In this document: piece by piece, positions 1-5,748 of the stretch
Layout: every line of letters begins with the position of its first letter
Position numbering within the stretch: the first letter of the stretch is position 1
Assembly: GCA_017888105.1 (NCBI GenBank)
Contig: JAGHGS010000173.1
Span: forward strand, 1 to 5,854
Direction: 5' to 3'
Source: Bacilli bacterium
GTDB lineage: Bacteria; Bacillota_I; Bacilli_A; RF39; UBA660
Length of the DNA stretch: 5,854 nt
Made by a program: the position numbers and the translations under genes
The notes under the pieces: generated by a model
Seen by the model: the letters and a program-made list of their open reading frames with translations, nothing else
What the model was told of the DNA's origin: nothing
The model's database searches: none

Positions 1-476
1 AAAAAAATTATAAAAACTATCAAAAAAATAAAAATAATTTTGTTTTTTTGGATTCAAAAAGTAATAATGTTTGTGAATTGTGGGATGATGTTTTAAAAAT
101 TGACGAATGTTCTTGGAAATATCGAGAAAAGAGTGATATGAAAAGTTTAGATAGAGAAGATTTACAATATCAAAAATTTCTTTTTCATAATCATGAAGAT
201 TCATTTTTAAATGTAGTATATAAAGATAATATCCCGCTAGCATATTCTTTGTTTTTTAAAAACAATTTAACAAAACAATGGTATGCAGTAAAATGGGGGG
301 CTTCTGATTTAGGCAGAAAATATTGTGCTGGTTTCTTTTGTTTATATAATCATTTAGAAAAATTAGAAAAAATGGAAGGAATAGTAGATATAGATTTTTG
401 GGGAAGAAGAAACTCAACCTATGATTCGTTAAAGAATTGTGAAAATGATAGATACCATATATTGGTTAGTAAATGA
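1..476 (+). CDS. BioF2/CelD-like GNAT-fold acyltransferase, 5'-truncated by window edge
   Basis: This is the C-terminal part of an acyltransferase, with 157 codons visible. The reading frame is open from base 3 to a TGA at 474-476. The first possible start inside the window, TTG at 48, is preceded by a T run with no ribosome site. The residues before it (a Lys/Asn/Tyr-rich stretch, then NNFVFLDSK) look like continuing protein, so the true start is upstream. Family signs are IDECSWK at 99-119, which fits the 'LE..SWK' motif of the Acetyltransf_6 (PF13480) fold. Next comes the strand DNIPLAYSLFF, then WYAVKWGASD, then a C-terminal VDIDFWGRRNSTYDSLKN resembling the 'DFG.G...YK' ending. Family members transfer acyl groups to amines, often on polysaccharide or amino-sugar precursors. 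The substrate here is unknown. The stop codon sits inside the ribosome site of the next gene, which implies one operon. Fold assignment is fairly confident; function is not. Confidence 0.72.
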   Translation, partial: KNYKNYQKNKNNFVFLDSKSNNVCELWDDVLKIDECSWKYREKSDMKSLDREDLQYQKFLFHNHEDSFLNVVYKDNIPLAYSLFFKNNLTKQWYAVKWGASDLGRKYCAGFFCLYNHLEKLEKMEGIVDIDFWGRRNSTYDSLKNCENDRYHILVSK

Positions 477-485
477 GGTGATTAT

Positions 486-1448
486 ATGACTATTGAACTA
501 AAAAGGCTAGATAGTTTTATTGATTTGAATCAATTAATAGATAATAGTTTTAATGGGACTTGTTTTGCCTACGATTGGTTTCTATTTTTAAAAAAAGTTA
601 CCTATATGTTAGTGATATTGAATGAAAAAGGAAAAATAATTGGATTTATGCCATTATTTATTGATGAAAAAAATCCAAAAAAGTTATCTCAAAGTACTAT
701 GTATATTCCTTATGGTGGACCTATATTATTGCAATTACCTACTAAAGAACGCCATAAAATAAAGTTAATCCGTGATATCGAATATTTGCTAGCGCAATAT
801 TTAAAAAACAATTTTACTACTATAAGTTTTTCTATCGATCCTAAAATCATTGACATAATGCCATTCATAAGATCAGGATTTATCCCAGAAGTTAGATATA
901 CATATAAATTAGATTTACATAAAAGTATGGATGAATTGTATAAAGAATTTGGCTCTGATAGAAAAAAAGAAATAAAAAAAATGAGCAAAATAGGAGCAAA
1001 AATGGTTTGTGATAATGAACTAAAATATTTTGATTGCGATAAGGCAATGAAATGGGAAAAAAAACACAATTTTCCCTCCTCATCCACTTTTGTTAAAAAA
1101 TATATTTTAGAAAGTATTTCTCAAAATAGAGGAATGAGTTTTGTTTTAAAAAATAATGATGAAGTTTTAGGAGGGGTGCATTTAGTATGGGATAAACATA
1201 CTGCATATATCTTATATTCGTATTATGAAAATAAAGGTGCTATAACTACTATTTATTTTAACATGATAAAATATTTGAAAGAGAATACAGAAGTTCAATA
1301 TTTGGATTTTGAAGGATCTGTATACGAAAGTATAGAGGATTTTAATATGTCTTTTGGTGCTTATCAAGAAAGATATTATAATCTTCATTGGAAAAATAAT
1401 GAAATTGAAAAAATATATTCTGGTTTGTATGAATATGGTGATAAATAA
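486..1448 (+). CDS. FemAB/GNAT-fold acyltransferase
   Basis: A complete 320-residue protein. ATG 486 is preceded by GAGGTGA at 475-481, four bases away, and that site overlaps the previous stop codon. Features of the FemAB/BioF2-like group are: PYGGP at residues 75-79; RYTYKLDLHKSMDELY at 137-152; a basic segment FGSDRKKEIKKMSKIGAK at 155-172, matching the usual 'R..i.ka.k.g' helix; a strand with bound-loop Gly-Gly (DEVLGGVHLVW, 225-235); and DFEGS at 274-278 followed by FGAYQERYYNL (290-300). FemAB-type proteins add amino acids from aminoacyl-tRNA to lipid II, while related GNAT proteins use acyl-CoA. Sequence alone does not say which donor is used here. No signal peptide or membrane segment is visible, so it is cytoplasmic. 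It lies in tandem with another protein of the same superfold and overlaps the methyltransferase by one base. A role in cell-wall bridge formation is possible, but the neighbours favour small-molecule or sugar acylation. Confidence 0.8.
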   Translation: MTIELKRLDSFIDLNQLIDNSFNGTCFAYDWFLFLKKVTYMLVILNEKGKIIGFMPLFIDEKNPKKLSQSTMYIPYGGPILLQLPTKERHKIKLIRDIEYLLAQYLKNNFTTISFSIDPKIIDIMPFIRSGFIPEVRYTYKLDLHKSMDELYKEFGSDRKKEIKKMSKIGAKMVCDNELKYFDCDKAMKWEKKHNFPSSSTFVKKYILESISQNRGMSFVLKNNDEVLGGVHLVWDKHTAYILYSYYENKGAITTIYFNMIKYLKENTEVQYLDFEGSVYESIEDFNMSFGAYQERYYNLHWKNNEIEKIYSGLYEYGDK

Positions 1449-2176
1449 TGAATAAAAAGAAATCATTAGCATATATGTATGATTTTTATAATAAGCACAT
1501 GTTACATGATCAAAACGATGATATTCAGTATTATAAAAATCAAATAAAACATTACAATTCTAAAAATGTATTAATTGTTGGTGCTGGTACGGGAAGAGTA
1601 GCTATTCCTTTAAGCGATATTGCAAATGTCATTGCTTTAGATTTTGATGAAGCTAGATTAGAAGTATTAAGAGAAAAATCAAAAAATTTAAAAACTATAT
1701 GTTGTGATATAAAGATTTTTGATACAAAAGAATATTTTGATATGATAGTATTTCCGTATAGTACAATTCAATTTTCAAATAACGAAATTGAAATTGATCG
1801 CATTTTAAAACAACTTATAAAGATTATTTCTACTGACACAATAATATTGTTTGACATATCTAAGAGTTTTGAGTCAAAACAAAATCAAAAAAATATTCTT
1901 TTATTTAAGGATTATAGTGAAGAAGTTAAAGATAACGTTTCTGTTTATTATTCTGCTAAAAGATATGATAAATATATTGAATTTAATGTTAATTATAATT
2001 TAGAACAACAAAAGATACAATTATTAGAAACTGAGCAATATTATTATCATAACGAGAAAATGTTTAATAAATTGTTGAAAAATAATAATTTAAAAATTAT
2101 AAAAATTGATTATGGTTATGGAAACAAGAATTTTACCCATAAACATATATATCATGTAAAGTTAGATAGTAGGTGA
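1448..2176 (+). CDS. class I SAM-dependent methyltransferase
   Basis: A 242-residue soluble methyltransferase. The start overlaps the previous stop in TAATG, with GGTGAT at 1437-1442 as ribosome site, so translation is probably coupled. Motif I is VLIVGAGTGRVA at residues 41-52 (SAM-binding glycine loop). Motif II is the acidic strand end LDFD at 64-67. The motif III region is CCDIKIFD at 85-92, and FDMIVFPYSTIQF (97-109) forms the next strand and loop. The N-terminal layout (tyrosine/aspartate-rich helix with DIQYYK before motif I, then GRVAIPL) and the C-terminal pattern of a lobe helix followed by GYG (about 199-225) resemble small-molecule and amino-sugar methyltransferases rather than DNA or rRNA enzymes. 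The acceptor may be an N, O or C atom and cannot be told. It is the third gene in the operon, between an acyltransferase and a PLP-fold protein, which fits a tailoring step on a shared substrate. Confidence 0.88.
   Translation: MNKKKSLAYMYDFYNKHMLHDQNDDIQYYKNQIKHYNSKNVLIVGAGTGRVAIPLSDIANVIALDFDEARLEVLREKSKNLKTICCDIKIFDTKEYFDMIVFPYSTIQFSNNEIEIDRILKQLIKIISTDTIILFDISKSFESKQNQKNILLFKDYSEEVKDNVSVYYSAKRYDKYIEFNVNYNLEQQKIQLLETEQYYYHNEKMFNKLLKNNNLKIIKIDYGYGNKNFTHKHIYHVKLDSR
2171..2176 (+). promoter_or_regulatory. Shine-Dalgarno AGGTGA deciding a TTG start
   Basis: AGGTGA at 2171-2176 lies five bases before TTG 2182. Spacing and sequence closely match the ribosome site of the FemAB-like gene (GAGGTGA, four bases, ATG 486). 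The other possible start, GTG 2173, is inside this motif and has no purine-rich site of its own. The motif also contains the stop codon of the methyltransferase (2174-2176), so reinitiation by terminating ribosomes is likely. Confidence 0.6.
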
Positions 2177-2181
2177 TTGTT

Positions 2182-3156
2182 TTGCGAAATGATAATTTAA
2201 AATTGGGCAAATATTTGGCACAAAAATTCGATAAAAGTATAGGTGTTATAACTTATTCGGGGACATTAGCTTTAGAATTAGCTTTAATAGATTGCAATTT
2301 TCCCAAAAATACTGGTGTAATAGTATCAAGTGAAGTATGTAGTTCAATAATAAATACAATTATCAAATTGGGCTTAACACCTGTAATAATTCATCCTCAA
2401 AAAGATATGATATTTACTAATGAAGAAGTAGTGCAAGTATTACAACAATATCAAGTAGGATGTATTCTGTTAGTTCATCAATTTGGATTAGTCAATAATA
2501 TATCAAAAATCAAACATAATTATCCCCATATTAAAATAATTGAAGATATAGCACAATCATGGGACATAAGCCAAAAAAATTACAAAGTAGGTAACTATAG
2601 TGATTATATTGTTACCTCTTTTGGAAAAACAAAACCCTTGTCTTATGGAATTGGTGGAGCTATAATGACAAACAATGAGAGTATTTTAAATAAAATTGAT
2701 TTTTGCGATAATGTTAGTAGGGAAGGTAAAAATATATTATATTCATATGCTTATCCGTTATGTAATAAAATTAATATAAAAAAGTTGATGGATAATGCTG
2801 ATAAAATTGTGAATAAACAAAGGAAAGTTGCTAAATATTATATGGATTTATTTAAAGACAATAAGAATATTTATTTTATTCAAAATAATTATCTTAATAC
2901 TTGGCATAGGTTTCCAATTTGGATAGAAAATGAGCAATATTTCAATTATTTTTTAAAACTATTAGATACTTGTGGAATTGAATATCAATTACCACATAAA
3001 ATCGAAGTTGATTCTTTACCAGTTGTGAAAACAAAAGCAATTATTATTAATAATTGTAAAATAAAATCTAATATTATTTTATTAAGGACTAGAGTATCTA
3101 ATACTAACTATAAATCAAAAATATCTAAGTTAAAAAAATTAATGATTAATAATTAA
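2182..3156 (+). CDS. short DegT/DnrJ/EryC1-family PLP-dependent protein, probable aminotransferase
   Basis: A 324-residue protein if started at TTG 2182 (327 from GTG 2173). It belongs to the fold-type I PLP family that transaminates nucleotide-linked ketosugars or related substrates. With TTG as residue 1, YSGTLALELAL (25-35) carries the phosphate-binding SGT. VHQFGL (98-103) corresponds to the usual 'VH.yG'. IEDIAQSWD (120-128) contains the Asp that pairs with the pyridine nitrogen. SFGKTKPLSYGIGGA (146-160) contains the Schiff-base lysine at 151 and the Gly-Gly after it. The protein is shorter than the roughly 370-400 residues usual for the family. It lacks the N-terminal segment that normally precedes SGT, and the C-terminal domain is reduced. 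The usual acidic strand after 'G..PV' reads IIHPQKD. It may therefore act on a non-sugar substrate or have a specialised role. It closes the four-gene run. Confidence 0.8.
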   Translation: MRNDNLKLGKYLAQKFDKSIGVITYSGTLALELALIDCNFPKNTGVIVSSEVCSSIINTIIKLGLTPVIIHPQKDMIFTNEEVVQVLQQYQVGCILLVHQFGLVNNISKIKHNYPHIKIIEDIAQSWDISQKNYKVGNYSDYIVTSFGKTKPLSYGIGGAIMTNNESILNKIDFCDNVSREGKNILYSYAYPLCNKINIKKLMDNADKIVNKQRKVAKYYMDLFKDNKNIYFIQNNYLNTWHRFPIWIENEQYFNYFLKLLDTCGIEYQLPHKIEVDSLPVVKTKAIIINNCKIKSNIILLRTRVSNTNYKSKISKLKKLMINN

Positions 3157-3159
3157 TGG

Positions 3160-3181
3160 TTAATAAAGTTTAACTTTTTAA
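3160..3181. promoter_or_regulatory. AT-rich dyad over the -35 region, possible operator
   Basis: The core AAAGTT-T-AACTTT (3165-3177) is a perfect six-base inverted repeat around one base. It extends outward as TTAA/TTAA with one unpaired T (3164). It overlaps the -35 of the following promoter, a usual place for a repressor site. It is not followed by a U run, so it is unlikely to be a terminator. In DNA this AT-rich such a dyad may arise by chance. Confidence 0.25.
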
Positions 3182-3197
3182 TAAAATATGTTATAAT
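3170..3197 (+). promoter_or_regulatory. sigma-A type extended -10 promoter for the ABC-F/kinase unit
   Basis: A perfect -10 TATAAT is at 3192-3197, preceded by TG at 3189-3190 (extended -10, TGnTATAAT). A partial -35, TTAACT, is at 3170-3175 with a 16-base spacer. Expected transcription start is near 3204, giving a leader of about 36 bases before ATG 3240. No intrinsic terminator is visible between the preceding gene and this promoter, so read-through from the upstream operon is also possible. Confidence 0.65.
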
Positions 3198-3229
3198 ATG
3201 TATCGATTGAAAAAGCAATCTTATGAGAG

Positions 3230-3235
3230 AGGTGA
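3230..3235 (+). promoter_or_regulatory. Shine-Dalgarno AGGTGA deciding the ABC-F start
   Basis: AGGTGA, within the longer AGAGAGGTGA at 3226-3235, lies four bases before ATG 3240. The in-frame ATG at 3198 has no ribosome site and directly abuts the -10 box, upstream of the expected transcript start. This favours 3240. Confidence 0.8.
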
Positions 3236-3239
3236 AAAA

Positions 3240-4907
3240 ATGATAGAAGTTACACTAAATGGTGCGAAAAAGAGCTTTGGTTTTAAAAATGTTTTAGATG
3301 ATTTTGATTTAGAAGCAACAACAGGAGAGAGAATTGCTTTAATAGGTCCAAATGGATGTGGGAAAACTACTATCTTTAAAATAATAGTTGGAGAAGAAAA
3401 ATTAGACAGTGGAATTGTTACAACAAGAAAAGGTGCTACCATTGGTTTTTTGTCTCAGATGCCTCCAAAGGTTCCAGATGACTATACTGTTAAAGATTTA
3501 TTAGTGAAAGATTTTCAAAAATTATTTGAAGTTGAAAAGAAAATGAGAGAATGCGAACAGAAATTAGCTACGATTTCACCAGATAAAATGGATTCCATAC
3601 TAACATCTTATGGAAAATTACAAGACTATTTTCAAGAAATGGGTGGATATGAAATCGATGAAAAAGTAAGTAAAATTTGTAATGGATTTAAAATCTCTGA
3701 TGAAATGTTGAGTAGAACTTTTAACACCCTTTCAGGTGGTGAAAAAACAATTGTTAATTTAGCCTCCCTAATTATTAGCAATCCTGATATCCTTTTATTG
3801 GATGAGCCTACAAATCATTTGGATATTGACACTTTAGAATGGTTTGAACATTTTTTAACTAGTTATAAAGGAACAATAATTATTAGTTCACATGACAGAT
3901 ATTTCTTGGATAAAGTGGCTACAAAGACCATATTTATTGATAAGGGAAAAGCTGATGTTTATCATGGAAATTATACGTATTATTTGCAAGAAAGTGAAAG
4001 AAGAGCTTTAGCAGAGTTTGAAGAATATAAAAATCAGCAAAAGCAAATTGAAGCAATGAAAAATACGGTAAAAAAATTAAGAGAGTGGGGAACTCAAGGC
4101 GACAATCCAAGATTTTTTAGACGTGCAGCTTGTATTGAAAGACGACTAGAAAAGATGGAAATGTTGGATAAACCAGAAACCAAGAAAACATTACCTTTGG
4201 ATTTTGAAATTCAAGGGAGATCTGGTAAAGATGTTTTGGTAGTAGATGACTTAGGGCTGGTTGCTGGTGATAAAGTATTATTAGATGGTGCTGAAATGTC
4301 ATTAAGATATGGTGAAAAAGTTTGCTTAATGGGAAAGAACGGTGCTGGAAAATCTACTTTTATAAAGGCAGTTTTGGATCCTAATTCGGATTTTATTTGT
4401 CAGGGTGAAATAAAGATCGGAAGTAGAGTTTCTATTGGATATATTCCACAAGAAATTAAATTTGAAAATGAAAGTGCAACAGTATTAGATGTTGCTAGAA
4501 AAGCATTTGATGGAACAGAAACTCATTTAAGAGCTTCTCTAGCCAAATTTTTATTCTATGGTGAAAATGTATTTAAAAGAGTTGGATCATTATCTGGTGG
4601 AGAAAAAGTGAGATTAAAGTTATTTGAATTAATCCAAAAGAAAGCTAATTTATTAATATTAGATGAACCGACAAACCATATAGATATAGATACTAAAGAG
4701 ATGTTAGAAGAGGCACTAAAAGAATATGAAGGAACATTATTCTTTATATCACATGATAGATATTTTATTAATCAATTAGCTGAAAGAATTGAAAATATTG
4801 AAGATCAGCATTTTGTTAATTATTTAGGAAATTATGATTATTATAAAGAACAAAAATCAAGAACATTATCTCTGAACAATGATACTAATTTAAAGGGTAG
4901 GAAATAA
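3240..4907 (+). CDS. ABC-F family ATPase, ribosome-associated (possible antibiotic-resistance type)
   Basis: A 555-residue protein from ATG 3240 with two ABC ATPase domains and no membrane segments, as in ABC-F translation factors and ribosome-protection proteins. Domain 1: Walker A GPNGCGKT (36-43), signature LSGGE (164-168), Walker B LLLDEPTNHLD (185-195), H-switch SSHDR (216-220). Domain 2: Walker A GKNGAGKS (365-372), signature LSGGE (451-455), Walker B with DEPTNH (475-480), SHDR (504-507). Both catalytic glutamates (189, 476) are present. Between the domains, about 247-315 is a charged helical linker with WGTQGDNPRFFRRAA at its turn, the part that in ABC-F proteins reaches toward the P-site tRNA and peptidyl-transferase centre. 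An arm-like helical insert (about 90-130) lies in domain 1. Resistance members displace ribosome-bound antibiotics, while housekeeping members resolve stalled ribosomes. The subfamily cannot be fixed by eye. A dedicated promoter and a kinase partner favour resistance. Sampled lines look less AT-rich than the flanking genes. Confidence 0.92.
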   Translation: MIEVTLNGAKKSFGFKNVLDDFDLEATTGERIALIGPNGCGKTTIFKIIVGEEKLDSGIVTTRKGATIGFLSQMPPKVPDDYTVKDLLVKDFQKLFEVEKKMRECEQKLATISPDKMDSILTSYGKLQDYFQEMGGYEIDEKVSKICNGFKISDEMLSRTFNTLSGGEKTIVNLASLIISNPDILLLDEPTNHLDIDTLEWFEHFLTSYKGTIIISSHDRYFLDKVATKTIFIDKGKADVYHGNYTYYLQESERRALAEFEEYKNQQKQIEAMKNTVKKLREWGTQGDNPRFFRRAACIERRLEKMEMLDKPETKKTLPLDFEIQGRSGKDVLVVDDLGLVAGDKVLLDGAEMSLRYGEKVCLMGKNGAGKSTFIKAVLDPNSDFICQGEIKIGSRVSIGYIPQEIKFENESATVLDVARKAFDGTETHLRASLAKFLFYGENVFKRVGSLSGGEKVRLKLFELIQKKANLLILDEPTNHIDIDTKEMLEEALKEYEGTLFFISHDRYFINQLAERIENIEDQHFVNYLGNYDYYKEQKSRTLSLNNDTNLKGRK

Positions 4908-4908
4908 A

Positions 4909-5685
4909 ATGAGTTTTAAATATCCGTTGCCAATTACAATAAAAAAAATTATAAATGATTCAGAGTTAAAAGAAATAAGTATAGGTTGTTCTGATTCACA
5001 AGTTGTTAGAATAAAAAAAGAGAATAAAACTTTTTATTTAAAAATAATGAAAGAAAATAAATTGCTTCAGGAATATAAAAAGTTGATGTGGTTATCTACA
5101 AAATTACCAGTACCTAAAATAATTGACTTTGTTCAAGAGTATGGAAATGATTATTTAATTACGGAGGAAATGCCAGGAAAAATGTTGTGTGATGAATATT
5201 ATATAAATAATCCTGATATTGCTATACTAATTTTAAAAGATGCTTTTCAAAATTTATTTTCTGTGGATATATCAAATTGTCCATTTGATGTTTCAAATGA
5301 ATATAAGTTATCTCTAATTGAAAATAATGTAAGTAAAGGATTAGTAAATAATTTATCTCTAAGTTCAGAAACAAGAAAAAAGTTTGGAACAGTACAAAAT
5401 CTACTACAATATTTGCAAAATAATCGTTTTCCAGAAGAATTAGTTTTTTCACATGGGGATACTAGTTTGCCTAATATATTTGCTCTCAAAGATAAGTTTT
5501 CTGGCTTTATTGATGTGGGTGAGAGTGGTATAGCAGATAAATGGTTTGATTTAGCTATATGTGAGAAATCTATTTTAAGAAACTATGGGCAGGAATATGT
5601 AAATAAGTTTTATGAAGTTTTGAATATAAAAAGAGATGATTTTAAAATAACCTATTATTTATTAATGATGGAATTGTATTTATAA
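4909..5685 (+). CDS. APH(3')-like small-molecule phosphotransferase
   Basis: A 258-residue kinase starting one base after the ABC-F stop, so the two are co-translated. By remembered alignment with APH(3')-IIIa (264 residues) the catalytic set is intact: Lys45 (FYLK), Glu55, the Brenner loop HGDTSLPNIF with Asp184 and Asn189, the metal-binding Asp202 in GFIDVGESG, and ADKWFD (209-214). KLPVPK (65-70) and EELVFSHGD (176-184) are also shared. The family moves the gamma-phosphate of ATP or GTP to a hydroxyl of an antibiotic, usually the 3'-OH of kanamycin- or neomycin-type drugs, in the cytoplasm. Differences lie in substrate-pocket positions: Arg211 is replaced by Glu205, Glu230 by Arg224, Asp261 by Met254, Glu157 by Leu151, and the C-terminus is one residue longer. 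Kanamycin-type resistance is therefore not assured and another substrate is possible. Family placement is confident; substrate is open. Confidence 0.85.
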   Translation: MSFKYPLPITIKKIINDSELKEISIGCSDSQVVRIKKENKTFYLKIMKENKLLQEYKKLMWLSTKLPVPKIIDFVQEYGNDYLITEEMPGKMLCDEYYINNPDIAILILKDAFQNLFSVDISNCPFDVSNEYKLSLIENNVSKGLVNNLSLSSETRKKFGTVQNLLQYLQNNRFPEELVFSHGDTSLPNIFALKDKFSGFIDVGESGIADKWFDLAICEKSILRNYGQEYVNKFYEVLNIKRDDFKITYYLLMMELYL

Positions 5686-5717
5686 AAGATTGTATAATGA
5701 ATTTTACAATCTTTTTT
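5684..5717 (+). terminator. intrinsic terminator after the kinase gene
   Basis: A perfect 11-bp stem, AAAAGATTGTA (5684-5694) with TACAATCTTTT (5705-5715), encloses a 10-base loop. The U tract runs 5712-5717. The stem begins inside the TAA stop of the kinase gene. The A-run/T-run symmetry means it could also terminate transcription from the minus strand. Confidence 0.85.
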
Positions 5718-5748
5718 ATATAATATTTTCCTGGAAATGAGGATTATT

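Noticed and set aside
48..476. TTG 48 as the start of a complete 142-residue protein
   Set aside because: There is no ribosome site before it, the frame is open to the window edge, and the visible domain is only the C-terminal part of its family.
961..1066. A-runs in the FemAB-like gene as programmed frameshift sites
   Set aside because: The zero frame is complete and matches the family throughout, and A-runs are expected at this composition.
710..1472. Antisense open frames of 60-125 codons opposite the FemAB-like gene
   Set aside because: They have no ribosome sites, their composition is what the opposite strand of an AT-rich gene gives, and the sense gene is well supported.
3160..3184. 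Intrinsic terminator between the DegT-like gene and the ABC-F gene
   Set aside because: The hairpin is short, almost all A-T and has a bulge, and no U run follows.
3198..3239. ATG 3198 as the ABC-F start, adding 14 residues
   Set aside because: It abuts the -10 box, lies before the expected transcript start and has no Shine-Dalgarno, whereas ATG 3240 has an ideal one.
3223..3243. Six-codon leader ORF MREVKK whose TGA overlaps the ABC-F ATG
   Set aside because: It has no ribosome site of its own, and its sequence is simply the Shine-Dalgarno region of the ABC-F gene read in another frame.
5719..5724. TATAAT as promoter of the last, partial gene
   Set aside because: No acceptable -35 at 15-19 bases and no TG extension, and the spot lies at the foot of the terminator. 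It remains possible but is not supported enough to list.
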